Assembly (NCBI GenBank): GCA_025210295.1
Contig: JAOASC010000033.1
Coordinates: forward strand, 160,167 to 224,166
Source of the DNA: Flavobacteriales bacterium
Lineage (GTDB): Bacteria > Bacteroidota > Bacteroidia > Flavobacteriales_D > Parvicellaceae
Direction: 5' to 3'
Length of the DNA stretch: 64,000 nt
Shown: positions 19,401 through 27,703 of the stretch, one piece after another
Layout: each line of letters begins with the position of its first letter
How positions within the stretch are numbered: position 1 is the stretch's first letter
The notes under the pieces: generated by a model
The model's database searches: none
Seen by the model: only the letters and a program-made list of their open reading frames with translations
Told to the model about the DNA's origin: nothing
Program-made: the position numbers and the translations under genes

Positions 19401-19889
19401 TTACCAAACGCAACGGCTTATTTTGTTAATAATTCAAGTAGTGCTAATAACTACCATTGGGACTTTGGTAATGGTGCGACATCTAACGATGAGTCACCAT
19501 GGACGATTTATTCAACTGCTGGAACCTATACGGTTACCCTTATTGTCGATAATGGAGTTTGTGGTAGTGATACAGCTACGTTTGATGTGGAAGTAGTAAA
19601 TAATGTAGGAGTCAATGATTTATTAGCACCTGCTCAAGGACTTAGGTATTATCCTAATCCCTTTAATGTTGATCTAACTCTTGAGTTTATTGCTGAGCAA
19701 CCAGAAAAGATCAAGCTTGAGGTTTATAATGTTATTGGAGAGCTTGTTGTAGAAAAAATGATTGAAGTCAATAAAGGGGCTAACCTTGTGATGTTAAATG
19801 ATGCTTTAAAGCACTTGTCAAAAGGAAGTTATTACATGGTGTTGATGACTCAATCTGGGAATTTTGGTCAAAAAATCATAAAAAAATGA
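16431..19889 (+). CDS. Secreted multidomain glycoside hydrolase family 18-like protein, T9SS cargo
   Basis: 1152 residues. Signal peptide to about residue 19; GH18-like barrel about 55-390 with GVNIDFEG, where E166 is the catalytic acid and D164 its partner. The two earlier Asp of the usual DxxDxDxE are His159 and Asn162, as in the YaaH-like branch that acts on peptidoglycan or chitin. A CUB domain follows (about 395-500, DFLYVYDGPNTSSP). Then come a ConA/laminin-G-like domain (about 545-735), a fibronectin-type region (about 790-885), two PKD domains (from about 892 and 978) and a type A sorting domain from about residue 1071 (YYPNPFNVDLTLEF). It should act outside the cell on a beta-1,4 N-acetylglucosamine polymer; the exact substrate is unknown. 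Confidence 0.88.
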   Translation: MTKFSLIFALLLPVFLFSQSIHQQQSSYYSSVGKTCDWYENNTVAAAPIARAKSSCNLNKIVYGWHPYWMGNSYQNYDWDLLSHFSFFSYEVNASSGNANSTHGFATSSAVTAAINSGNTKVTLCVTLFNDHNTFLNSSSSKQTLITNLINLIQNRGAHGVNIDFEGLPSNQKTNFANFMVDLANQMHAAVPNSHVSTVLYAVDWNDVFDFSIMNAAVDHYIIMGYDYYWSGSNTTGPNDPLFHFGSNYNYTLSKSVTYYLDKGCPKNKLVLGLPYYGRQWSTTSTNVPASTVGSGTPVLYKDLMTNSSGNYSVGNHQYDNDSYTDIYVFNSGGTKQCFITKDTGMRKRLELINNTGIAGMGIWALGYDDGYTTFWSAIEDYLTDCAEQPCPGELHDFGGPTRDYYNDEDYTWTIAPPNAGSITVNFSSFSLENNFDFLYVYDGPNTSSPQIAGSPFTGTSIPASFTSSLGALTFRFTSDGGNTSTGFNGTYTCANGSTVPTTTISSNNQWKTADFNTSFTDQDNVGVTDSFYLVADFDGAEWRANPLKGFLYEKFDLASLHTDWTTHVGTWNVVSNELKQTNETSSNTNVSLPISQANQYEYLYEWKGKIEGTGTNRRFGMHFFCDDASQTNRNNSYLVYWYPDQGKCRLHKATNNTLGFITETNVSFNAGSWYNFKVYYNPTTGVIKAYLDGVLTLSYTDSSPLQSGNSVALRTGEAVGYFDDIKVFKSRGSNASITVGSPTDDIRYQNPNPSTPSGRIESIVLDGNENWSTTAVQLENVDWTAPNSVTINDGPNADINTFNTPNQIQANWTASSDGESGLLEYLYAVGTASGGTDVVNWTSNGTNVSMTHTGLTLVNGTTYYVSVKAVNNATLETALISSDGQTLQGSGGAPYADFSHSTTVICPGDSVQFINNSLNATTFSWSFGQGSPASSSLENPSVVFPNSGTYTVSLVAIGPGGTDITTQNVNIVVSSAPTAAFAPLSNPIYLPNATAYFVNNSSSANNYHWDFGNGATSNDESPWTIYSTAGTYTVTLIVDNGVCGSDTATFDVEVVNNVGVNDLLAPAQGLRYYPNPFNVDLTLEFIAEQPEKIKLEVYNVIGELVVEKMIEVNKGANLVMLNDALKHLSKGSYYMVLMTQSGNFGQKIIKK

Positions 19890-19998
19890 TATTGCTATAG
19901 AAAAAAGCATAAAAAAGTGAGAAAAATCATTGTTTTTTCATAAAAAATTATAACTTAGTCTCTTTCATGGAAAGGCTACCCCAGCAAAACCCCTTTTT

Positions 19999-22245
19999 AT
20001 GAAGTATCTAGGTCTTATAGTAGTTTTTTTATTAGTTGTTAGTATCAACAGCTTTTTTGGACAAGTAATTGTTTCTTCTTCGCCAGAAGCATCTTGTGAT
20101 GGAAGTCCAGTTACACTTAGTGCTACAGCTCCTACGAACTGTTCTGTATATTCAAATTCAACAATAACTTTTGCTCCACAGGCTGTTTCAGGTTCTGCAA
20201 CAACAGTTTCTTTATCGGATGATGTAGTTTCGGGCTTGTTGCCAATAGGTTTTACATTTAACTTCTTTTGTAATGATTATACACAATTTAGAATTTCTTC
20301 TAATGGCTTTATTACATTTAATAATAGTGGTTCTAATGGTTGTTGCTCTGGGCAGAATTTACCAAATGGCTCGAACCCCAACAATTTAATTGCTTTTGCT
20401 TGGGAAGATTTAGATCCTGGTAATGGAGGTCAGCCAACTGAAAACCTTATTCGTTATGAAACGATAGGGACAGCTCCTAATCGAATTTTAATTGTCGACT
20501 TTTTTAATGTCGATCATTATCCTAATAATAACAATGTAACAGTTCAATTGCTCTTATACGAGACAACCAATGCCATAGAAATTCATACTACTACAATGCC
20601 TAGTGATGGCGGTCGACATACAATGGGAATTGAAAATGCGGATGGAACTGTAGCTTATACTGTGGCTGGAAGAAATCGTTCGAATTGGTCAGCGGCTAAT
20701 GAGGGAATCCGTTTTGTTCCAATAGCTTGTACAGGAATTACCTATGATTGGCAAAGTCCATTAGGAACGAGTATTGGCTCTGGAAGTTCGATTGTTGTTT
20801 CTCCAAGTGTGCCAACTACTTATTATGCTGTTGTAAATAGTTCTTGTGGAACGGAGACAGCATCTAGAAATATTAATGTGTTATCTATTGATGCAGGGAA
20901 TGATCAGTGTACAGGAGGTGGAACGATAACTTTGTATCCGAATACTACTTTTCCAACAACTTGTGATGATTATGATATTACGACTGTTGCTTTTGCCCCA
21001 CAGACAGTTTCAGGTTCTGCTACAACAGTCTCTTTATCGGATGATGCAATGTCGGGTGCTTTACCAATAGGGTTTACGTTTAATTATTTTTGTAACGATT
21101 ATACTCAGTTTTATTTGTCTTCCAATGGTTTTATTTCATTTAGCTCCGGACAGCCTAATGGCTGTTGCTCTGGTCAAAATATCCCCAATGCCTCAGCGCC
21201 TAATAATTTAATTGCTTTTGCTTGGGAAGATCCAGATCCAGGAAATGGAGGACAGCCAGCTGAAAACCTGCTTCGATATGAAACGATAGGAACAGCTCCC
21301 AATCGAATTTTAATTGTTGACTATTTTAACGTCGATCATTATCCCAATGGAAATAATATGACTGTTCAGTTGTTACTGTACGAAAGTAATAGTTCTATTG
21401 AGGTTCATACCACGACAATGCCTACAGATGGAGGTGATCATACTATGGGAATAGAAAATTTAGATGGAACAACAGCATTTACTGTTGCTGGTCGAAATGC
21501 TGCGAGCTGGTCTTCTTCTAATGAGGGAATTCGTTTTTCTCAAAAAAATGGGTCTGTTGTTTCTTGGTCTCCCCCAGCAGGGTTGTCTAGTACCACTGTA
21601 TTAAACCCTTTGGCTTCACCTGCAACAAGTACAGATTACACTATTACTTTGGACGACGGTAATGGTTGTGTTTTGAGTGACGTTGTTAACGTTAGTCCAG
21701 CCTGTCCATTACCAATAGAATTGGTTGGGTTTTCAGGCGAATGTGTTGATGACGGTATTCATTTTAATTGGACTACTGCATCAGAAATTAATAATGATTA
21801 TTACACCATAGAACGCTATGATGAATACAGCGGGAAATGGATTGGTGTGGCACAAATAGAAGGTGCTGGAAATAGTAATGAGTTTTTGTCCTATGATTTT
21901 CTAGTTACAACAATAGATAAAGGAGGATATTTCCGTTTAAAGCAGACGGATTTTGATGGAGAGTATGAATACTCATCTGTAGAATATATCTCCTGTGATC
22001 ATCAGCACGTAGAAGTAAGAGGTTTTCCTAATCCTACAGCAGGAGAGTTTGTTGTTTTGATTGATGATCAAGATTTAAGATTTGCCGAGATTTCGATATA
22101 TGATGCGCTAGGGGAAGTGGTACTTCATCAAGGAACACAAGAAAGTAAAACAACATTAGAGGTGTCGATGCTGAAAAAAGGCGTTTATAACGTAAATGTG
22201 GTTACGAAATACTATTCAAAAGTGTTGCGTTTAGTGAAGTTGTAG
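19999..22245 (+). CDS. Secreted T9SS cargo with two near-identical repeat domains
   Basis: 748 residues. Signal peptide MKYLGLIVVFLLVVSINSFFGQ; a domain at residues 57-239 is repeated at 331-513 with a constant offset of 274 residues. Both copies contain VSGSATTVSLSDD, PIGFTFN, GCCSGQN, NNLIAFAWED, NRILIVD and TMGIEN. The copies pair cysteines in the same places (FCNDYTQF, GCCSG). The strand pattern recalls nidogen-like or beta-sandwich adhesin domains. From about 572 comes the Bacteroidota phrase LPIELVGFSGECVDDG, then a fibronectin-like segment and a C-terminal sorting domain (VRGFPNPTAGEFVV, LKKGVYNVNV). No catalytic motif was seen; adhesion is the simplest guess. The stop lies one base from the convergent ABC1 kinase stop. 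Confidence 0.85.
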   Translation: MKYLGLIVVFLLVVSINSFFGQVIVSSSPEASCDGSPVTLSATAPTNCSVYSNSTITFAPQAVSGSATTVSLSDDVVSGLLPIGFTFNFFCNDYTQFRISSNGFITFNNSGSNGCCSGQNLPNGSNPNNLIAFAWEDLDPGNGGQPTENLIRYETIGTAPNRILIVDFFNVDHYPNNNNVTVQLLLYETTNAIEIHTTTMPSDGGRHTMGIENADGTVAYTVAGRNRSNWSAANEGIRFVPIACTGITYDWQSPLGTSIGSGSSIVVSPSVPTTYYAVVNSSCGTETASRNINVLSIDAGNDQCTGGGTITLYPNTTFPTTCDDYDITTVAFAPQTVSGSATTVSLSDDAMSGALPIGFTFNYFCNDYTQFYLSSNGFISFSSGQPNGCCSGQNIPNASAPNNLIAFAWEDPDPGNGGQPAENLLRYETIGTAPNRILIVDYFNVDHYPNGNNMTVQLLLYESNSSIEVHTTTMPTDGGDHTMGIENLDGTTAFTVAGRNAASWSSSNEGIRFSQKNGSVVSWSPPAGLSSTTVLNPLASPATSTDYTITLDDGNGCVLSDVVNVSPACPLPIELVGFSGECVDDGIHFNWTTASEINNDYYTIERYDEYSGKWIGVAQIEGAGNSNEFLSYDFLVTTIDKGGYFRLKQTDFDGEYEYSSVEYISCDHQHVEVRGFPNPTAGEFVVLIDDQDLRFAEISIYDALGEVVLHQGTQESKTTLEVSMLKKGVYNVNVVTKYYSKVLRLVKL
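20169..21536 (+). repeat. Two copies of a 546-base in-gene duplication
   Basis: 20169-20714 and 20991-21536 align without net gap at an offset of 822 bases. Long stretches are identical or nearly so, for example around GGTTTTACATTTAA and GAAACGATAGG, and third-codon positions differ in many places, so the duplication is not recent but is well conserved at protein level. Confidence 0.85.
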
Positions 22246-22246
22246 T

Positions 22247-23554
22247 TTAAAACTGAAAAGAGGTTTTTGTGTTTACCGTAGCTTTTAACTCATGTAAAAT
22301 TGAAAAGAGGCCAAAATATGCTCTGTTGATATATAGGATATGTCTAGAACCTCTTGCAGCACCATTTTTCCTTACATCTTTACTCTTCGATAGTTCTTCT
22401 CCTTTCGCATATATTTTGTTGAAGTAATCTTCATCTGAGAAGTCAAAAGACTCTACAGTAAAAGGGTAGATTAGCAAATGAAGAGATTCTTTGAAAATAT
22501 TAAAGAAGAAAGTTTTGGCTTGAGCTGTATCGTCTTCGTATAAGAATTCAAGGTAATAGAAAAGTTTTCTTAGCTTTTCATCATTGTTAAAGTACTCTGG
22601 GTTGATTAACTGGAAATAGTTTTGGTAAAACTCTTCAGGGATGTGTTTTACACAACCAAAATCTAATACTCCAATGTTGCCTTGTTCATCAAATAGAAAG
22701 TTTCCAGGGTGAGGATCTGCGTGGATTGCTTTAAGATTGTTAACATGAAAATCGTACATGTCCCATAAATGCTGCCCAGCTTTATTTCTTACTTCTTGAG
22801 AAGGGTTGGTTTTTAAAAACTGATCCAAGTGCATTCCATCGAGCCAGTCCATTGTTAGGACTCTTTTTGCAGAAAGCTCGGGGTAATACTTCGGAAACCT
22901 AATGCCTTGTAAATTACTGCTGGCTTCACTTATTTCTATCGATTGCTTTAGTTCTAGTTCATAATCTGTTTCCTCCAATAATTTACTTTCAACTTCTTCA
23001 AAGTATCTTTTGACTTCCTTTTCCTTTAAGCCAAGCATTTTCATTGCGATTGGTTTAACCATAGTAAGGTCGGAGTGAACACTTTCTGCAACGCCAGGAT
23101 ATTGAACTTTAACGGCAAGCTTTTTTCCATCTTTCTCGGCTAAGTGAACCTGTCCAATCGAAGCAGCATTAACTGCATTTTTAGAAAAAGAATCAAATAA
23201 TTCGGTAGGAGTTTTAGCAAAGAGCTGTCTAAATGTTTTCACAACAAGAGGATAAGATAAAGGAGGAGCGCTATACTGGGCTAATGAGAATTTGTCGATC
23301 ATCGCTTTAGGGAGCGTATTCTTGTCCATACTCATGATTTGAGCAACTTTTAAAGCGCTTCCTTTGAGTTCACTTAGTGAATTGTAGATGTCTTCAGCAT
23401 TGTCTTTGTCTAGTTGTTCTTTGGCTTCTTCTTTGTCTCCAACAGCAGATTTGGCGTAGTATTTTACATAATTTCCTCCTAGTTTTGCTCCAGTAGAAAT
23501 TAGTTTAGCTGCTCGTTTGACTTTGCTTGTTGGGATTTTATTTTGCTCTTTCAT
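22247..23554 (-). CDS. ABC1/AarF/UbiB-type atypical protein kinase
   Basis: 435 residues. The family blocks are present in order: the N-terminal KxGQ-like motif (here KVAQ in GSALKVAQIMSMD), the alanine-rich nucleotide loop NAASIGQVH, the lysine-containing LAVKVQYPG, the LTMDWLDG hinge, HADPHPGNFLF as the catalytic loop, and GVLDFGCVK with the metal-binding Asp. ABC1 proteins support ubiquinone or other isoprenoid-lipid metabolism and act as ATPases or kinases. The Gly of KxGQ is Ala here. It lies downstream of a TetR-family gene on the same strand with a 95-base gap containing inverted repeats. Confidence 0.88.
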   Translation of the reverse strand: MKEQNKIPTSKVKRAAKLISTGAKLGGNYVKYYAKSAVGDKEEAKEQLDKDNAEDIYNSLSELKGSALKVAQIMSMDKNTLPKAMIDKFSLAQYSAPPLSYPLVVKTFRQLFAKTPTELFDSFSKNAVNAASIGQVHLAEKDGKKLAVKVQYPGVAESVHSDLTMVKPIAMKMLGLKEKEVKRYFEEVESKLLEETDYELELKQSIEISEASSNLQGIRFPKYYPELSAKRVLTMDWLDGMHLDQFLKTNPSQEVRNKAGQHLWDMYDFHVNNLKAIHADPHPGNFLFDEQGNIGVLDFGCVKHIPEEFYQNYFQLINPEYFNNDEKLRKLFYYLEFLYEDDTAQAKTFFFNIFKESLHLLIYPFTVESFDFSDEDYFNKIYAKGEELSKSKDVRKNGAARGSRHILYINRAYFGLFSILHELKATVNTKTSFQF

Positions 23555-23567
23555 GCTGAAAAATATT

Positions 23568-23635
23568 TAGGGAACTCCCTATAAAGTTACAAAATAAAAG
23601 ATTCTAATTCAGTTTAGAATTTGTTAAATTAACAA
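23568..23635. promoter_or_regulatory. Cluster of inverted repeats between TetR and ABC1 genes, candidate operators
   Basis: Three perfect palindromic elements occur: TAGGGA-AC-TCCCTA (23568-23581), ATTCTAA-N6-TTAGAAT (23601-23620) and TTGTTAA-A-TTAACAA (23621-23635). The first sits next to TAACTTTA on the minus strand (23582-23589), one mismatch from a -7 element for the ABC1 gene. TetR proteins bind such palindromes; that these are its sites is inference. Confidence 0.4.
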
Positions 23636-23649
23636 GAATTAAGAACAAT

Positions 23650-24306
23650 TTAGTAGGCCTTGTTTTGGTAAGCAAATTTCAGAAAGTCGATTAATAAATC
23701 TATTGGTCCTTTTTTTAATAGTTCAAAAATCAAAGCACTTGTTTTTTCAATGGCAGCATCGGTCGTTTGAAAGTCATTACTTTCATCGTTGATCCAAACT
23801 CTTAAAATGTATAAAAACTGCCCCCAAAAAACTTCATCGTATTTTTCTGTAATAATTGGTCGAGTCGCGATTTCCTCAGTTTCGAGTCCTTTGCTTACAA
23901 TTTCTTTAGTCCAGTTGTTGTATAAAGTTCTAAAGGTCGTTAAGCTCTTTGGGCGAAATTCTTTACGGCTAAGTTCTCCAACTTTTAAAACGATAAAGCT
24001 TCTATTTTGTTTAAAGACCTCGATAATTGTGTAAAGAAATGATAGTACTTTTTCGTGGGAAGAATACGAGGGGAACTCTGCATCTTGGTTTAAGGCATGG
24101 AGCGTTTCGTTAAAGAAATGCTCCCAAATACTGCTTTCTAGTACTTTGAAAGAATTGAATACAGCATAAAAATCAGTTTCACTAATTTCTAGCTGTTCAC
24201 AAAAAGCGAAAACTGTTACAGGAGGTTTTCCGTTTCTAAGCAAATACAAAATGTACTCATTTTGTAGTAGTGCCTTCAAATCAATATTTTCAATTTCTTC
24301 ATTCAT
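23650..24306 (-). CDS. TetR-family transcriptional regulator
   Basis: 218 residues. The N-terminus has a helix-turn-helix-like region, ENIDLKALLQNEYILYLLRNG then PPVTVFAFCEQLEISETDFYAVFNSFKVLESSIWEHF, following TetR geometry (the recognition helix around ISETDFYAVF). The rest is all-helical ligand and dimer domain. The ligand is unknown; pairing with an ABC1 kinase suggests a lipid or isoprenoid signal. TACTTTTG on the minus strand (24317-24324) is an exact -7 element 10 bases before the ATG. Confidence 0.75.
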   Translation of the reverse strand: MNEEIENIDLKALLQNEYILYLLRNGKPPVTVFAFCEQLEISETDFYAVFNSFKVLESSIWEHFFNETLHALNQDAEFPSYSSHEKVLSFLYTIIEVFKQNRSFIVLKVGELSRKEFRPKSLTTFRTLYNNWTKEIVSKGLETEEIATRPIITEKYDEVFWGQFLYILRVWINDESNDFQTTDAAIEKTSALIFELLKKGPIDLLIDFLKFAYQNKAY

Positions 24307-24316
24307 TGAGCTGAAG

Positions 24317-24398
24317 CAAAAGTAAGACGGAGTTTTGATATTTACTAATAAAGTTTCCTAAAGTTTAAGACCTTTGTGTTTTCAAATACTTATATTTG
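24317..24398. promoter_or_regulatory. Divergent promoters between TetR and phosphatase genes
   Basis: TACTTTTG on the minus strand (24317-24324) faces the TetR gene and TATATTTG on the plus strand (24391-24398) faces the phosphatase gene at 24422. Between them a 10-base direct repeat (TAAAGTTTCC / TAAAGTTTAA, 24349-24368) spans two helical turns, a possible regulator site. Confidence 0.45.
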
Positions 24399-24421
24399 TT
24401 ACCTAACCTACTCTATAAGGA

Positions 24422-25663
24422 ATGCCTGAACAAAAGTTAAAATCATTAAGACAACGATTGGAACTAAAGGAATTTAAACTGAATTCCTTGTTAGAAATTA
24501 CTACTGCAATTAACGAAAATTTTTCGATAGATAAGCTCATTAAAATCTACGAATACATTCTTAGGGAGCAATTAGGGATAACTAAATTGGCGTTGTATAA
24601 CAATAATACTGATGAATGGAATACCCTGCTAAGATATGGAGCAAAAGGCTTAGCAAAAAAAATAGATGTAGAGAGAGATTTATTACACATCAAAGAGATA
24701 ACAGTTATTGAATCTTCATCAAATCCTGCTTTAAATTCTTTTGATATAGCGATTCCGGTTTTACATAAGAATTTTCCATTAGCTTTTTTGTTGATAGGAG
24801 ACTTAGAAGAAGAGGATATTATGATGAGTGCTATGGCAAGTAATATGCCTTTTATTCAAACGTTAACCAATATTATTATGGTGGCGATAGAGAACAAGAG
24901 GTTTGCAAATAAAAGTATAGCGCAAGAATTAACCAATAAAGAGTTAGAGGTTGCTGCTCAAATGCAAGCCATGTTGTTGCCCTCTAATCTGCCTTCTAAT
25001 AATAGAATTGAGGTGGGGGCATTGTATGAAAGTTTACAGTTAATAGGTGGGGATTATTACGATTTTATAAAGCTAAACAATGAGGAGTTTGTTTTCTGTA
25101 TTGCAGATGTAAGTGGAAAGGGAATACCTGCTGCGCTCTTGATGAGTAATTTTCAGGCTAATTTAAGAGCGAATGTCAAGTATAATCACCATCAGTTGTC
25201 AATGGAAGATTTGATTGTTGAGTTAAACAAAAACGTGAATGATGCTGCTCAAGGAGAAAAGTTTATTACATTCTTCTTTGCTTATTATAACTGTACAACA
25301 CGGACATTAAAATACGTTAATGCTGGGCATAATCATCCAATATTGTTTAATGGAGGGCAAACAGAAGATCTGGGTAAAGGGTGTATTGGTTTAGGAATGT
25401 TTGATGAAATTCCTCATATAGATGTTGGAGTTGTCGAAATTGAGCCAAACAGTATGTTGGTTTGTTTTACAGATGGCTTGGTAGAGTTGGAAAATGCTGA
25501 AGGAGAACAATTTGAAACTGAACGTTTAAAACAGATCGTTTCGGAAAATAACCATTTAAAAATTAATGAGTTAAATAAGTTGATCTTTTTGGAGTTAGAT
25601 CGTTTTAAAGGGGATTTAAAGTATTTGGATGATACAGCGATTTTAAGTTGTCGATTTTTTTAA
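24422..25663 (+). CDS. PP2C-type SpoIIE phosphatase with N-terminal GAF-like domain
   Basis: 413 residues, soluble. Residues 20-160 form a GAF-like sensory domain after a short coiled helix. From about residue 185 there is a SpoIIE/RsbU phosphatase: QMLLPSNLP-type start, GGDYYDF with the first metal-binding Asp, FCIADVSGKGIPAALLMS, YVNAGHNHPILF, VCFTDGLVELEN, and LDDTAILSC with the last metal Asp. Such enzymes dephosphorylate anti-anti-sigma or similar serine-phosphorylated partners in switching cascades. No anti-sigma partner is adjacent. The RDD membrane gene follows after three bases, so they are probably co-transcribed. Confidence 0.9.
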   Translation: MPEQKLKSLRQRLELKEFKLNSLLEITTAINENFSIDKLIKIYEYILREQLGITKLALYNNNTDEWNTLLRYGAKGLAKKIDVERDLLHIKEITVIESSSNPALNSFDIAIPVLHKNFPLAFLLIGDLEEEDIMMSAMASNMPFIQTLTNIIMVAIENKRFANKSIAQELTNKELEVAAQMQAMLLPSNLPSNNRIEVGALYESLQLIGGDYYDFIKLNNEEFVFCIADVSGKGIPAALLMSNFQANLRANVKYNHHQLSMEDLIVELNKNVNDAAQGEKFITFFFAYYNCTTRTLKYVNAGHNHPILFNGGQTEDLGKGCIGLGMFDEIPHIDVGVVEIEPNSMLVCFTDGLVELENAEGEQFETERLKQIVSENNHLKINELNKLIFLELDRFKGDLKYLDDTAILSCRFF

Positions 25664-25666
25664 GAG

Positions 25667-26422
25667 ATGAAGAATATAGAAGTCATAACAGCTCATAATG
25701 TTGTAATTCAATATGAAATTGCACCAGTGTTCTATCGAATTTTAGCTTTTCTATTGGATGCTTTGATCTTGTTTTTTTATTGGCTTTTTGCACTATTTTT
25801 AATGTCTGCATTTACAATAGGTAGTCTTAATTTTTTCGATGGAGCTGATAGTCTAGCGGTATTATTTTTTGTACTGCTTTTGATTCCAATGTTTTTCTAT
25901 TCCTTTTTTATGGAAACGTTTTTTGCTGGGCAAACAGTTGGAAAAATGGTGTTGGGATTAAGAGTGATCAATGTGAATGGCGCTACTCCTTCAATTGGAG
26001 ATTTGTTCCTAAGGTGGAGTTTTCGATTGTTAGAAGTTGTTATCTCTGCAGGTAGTATAGCAATACTTTCTATGTTGGTTAATGAGAAAAAACAGCGTTT
26101 AGGAGGGATTGTCTCTAATACATTAGTGATTCAATTAAAATCATCTAATTCCTACTCCATTAGAAATATTTTGTCCTTAAAAAGTATAGAGAATCATAAG
26201 GTAACTTATCCTAATGTTGTTCAATTTACAGATGAAGATGTTTTGTTAATCAAAAATTCGCTTGAACGCCAAAATAAGTTTAAAAACAAAGCACACAATG
26301 AAGTTTTATTGACGTTAAGTAAAAAATCATCTCAAAAGTTAAATCTTGAACAAGAGCCTAAAAATAAAATTAAGTTCTTAAAGACTATTGTTCAAGATTA
26401 TGTTGTTTTAACAAGGTCTTAA
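25667..26422 (+). CDS. RDD-family membrane protein
   Basis: 251 residues. The N-terminal RDD domain holds three transmembrane helices (about 17-45, 58-82 and 115-140), with PVFYRILAFLLDALI carrying the conserved Arg and Asp, and GQTVGKMVLGLRVIN as the family signature. The last 95 residues are cytoplasmic, basic and helical. RDD proteins are thought to be transporters or membrane adaptors; the role here is unknown. It starts three bases after the phosphatase stop and ends four bases before the convergent PLP gene's stop, with no terminator visible. Confidence 0.85.
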   Translation: MKNIEVITAHNVVIQYEIAPVFYRILAFLLDALILFFYWLFALFLMSAFTIGSLNFFDGADSLAVLFFVLLLIPMFFYSFFMETFFAGQTVGKMVLGLRVINVNGATPSIGDLFLRWSFRLLEVVISAGSIAILSMLVNEKKQRLGGIVSNTLVIQLKSSNSYSIRNILSLKSIENHKVTYPNVVQFTDEDVLLIKNSLERQNKFKNKAHNEVLLTLSKKSSQKLNLEQEPKNKIKFLKTIVQDYVVLTRS

Positions 26423-26425
26423 TGC

Positions 26426-27679
26426 TTACACTTGACTAAGGGCTTGCTCTATATCCCAGATAATGTCATTATAATTCTCTACTCCTATTGAAAGTCTAAC
26501 CAGTTTTTCTGAAATAAAGTTAGCTTTTTTATCCTCTTCAGAAACATCTATATGGGTCATAGTTGCAGGGTGTTCAGCTAAGCTTTCTGTGCTTCCCAGA
26601 CTCACAGCAAGTTTGATTAGCTTTAATGCATTTAAAAATTTAAAAGCCTCTTTTTCGCCCCCTTTAATATTAAACGAAATCATTGCGCCTGCACTTTTAT
26701 ATTGCTTTTTATAAATGGCATAGTTTCTAGTGTCAGACTCTTTGATAAAACCGAGGTAATATACTTTTTCTACTTGTTCATGTTGTTTTAAGAATTCAGC
26801 CACCTTTTTAGCATTCTTTGCTTGAGCTTCCATTCGAACTTTTAGTGTTTCTAAGCTTCTCATCAATAACCAACCAGTCCATGGCCCGGTCATGTTTCCT
26901 AAAAATGTTCGCATTCCTTTTATGCGGGTCATTAATTCTTTAGAACCTAAACAGGCTCCAGCAATAACATCGCTGTGCCCACCAATATATTTTGTTGCAG
27001 AATACAATACAAAATCGGCTCCATGTTCAATTGGGTGAGACCATAGTGGCCCCATGTAGGTGTTATCAACAGCAAGAAGCGCTTTTTTCTCTGGTGTGGA
27101 AAAAGAATCGCCGATTCTTTTACACATTTCAATATCGATTAATGCATTGGTTGGGTTAGCTGGTGTTTCAATGTAAATAAGAGCTAGTTTATCAGCGTGC
27201 CCAGAATCTTTGATCAATTGGGTAATTTCTGCTTCAGTATGGTTAGTTTGAAAGTTCAATGTGTGAATACCATACTGTGTTAAGATGTTTTTAATGAAAA
27301 AACTTGTTCCTCCATATACAGGAGAACTGTATAAAAGGAGGTCTCCAGGTTTAAGGCATTCTAATAATACGGTTGAGATGGCTGCCATTCCACTTTCGAA
27401 AACAGCGCAGTCTTCTGCTTTATCCCATAGTGTTAACCTGTTTTCCAAGATTTCTAAATCAGGGTTGTTTAGTCGACTATAAATTAGCCCCATTTCTTCT
27501 TGCGCTTGTTTCTCTCTTAGTCCATAAGCAACTTCAAAGAATGCTTTACCTTCTTCAGCTGTTTGAAAAACAAAAGTAGAGGTTTGAAAAATAGGAGTTT
27601 TAATAGCGCCCTGTGATAGTTCTGGCTTATAACCATAGGACATCATTAGGCTTTCAGGGTGAAGGTCTTTTTTATGCAT
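26426..27679 (-). CDS. Cys/Met metabolism PLP-dependent enzyme (gamma-lyase/synthase type)
   Basis: 417 residues from the ATG at 27679 (MHKKDLHPESLM). The fold-type I features are present: YSRLNNPDLEILENRL, the glycine loop ESGMAAISTV, AVDNTYMGP (the Asp binds the pyridine nitrogen), YSATKYIGGHSD with the PLP lysine, and SLGSTESLAEHPATMTH near the end. It belongs with cystathionine gamma-synthase, cystathionine gamma-lyase and methionine gamma-lyase; which one cannot be decided from sequence. The frame is open to 27706, but a promoter element (TATCTTTG on the minus strand, 27704-27711) overlaps that codon, so the inner start is used. Confidence 0.9.
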   Translation of the reverse strand: MHKKDLHPESLMMSYGYKPELSQGAIKTPIFQTSTFVFQTAEEGKAFFEVAYGLREKQAQEEMGLIYSRLNNPDLEILENRLTLWDKAEDCAVFESGMAAISTVLLECLKPGDLLLYSSPVYGGTSFFIKNILTQYGIHTLNFQTNHTEAEITQLIKDSGHADKLALIYIETPANPTNALIDIEMCKRIGDSFSTPEKKALLAVDNTYMGPLWSHPIEHGADFVLYSATKYIGGHSDVIAGACLGSKELMTRIKGMRTFLGNMTGPWTGWLLMRSLETLKVRMEAQAKNAKKVAEFLKQHEQVEKVYYLGFIKESDTRNYAIYKKQYKSAGAMISFNIKGGEKEAFKFLNALKLIKLAVSLGSTESLAEHPATMTHIDVSEEDKKANFISEKLVRLSIGVENYNDIIWDIEQALSQV

Positions 27680-27703
27680 TGTGTGTGTGTTTAGTTTAGA
27701 TTG

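Noticed and set aside
19970..19998. C/A-rich leader (GGCTACCCCAGC) before the duplicated-domain gene, considered as a riboswitch
   Set aside because: No complementary stem or known riboswitch core can be drawn in the 109-base gap.
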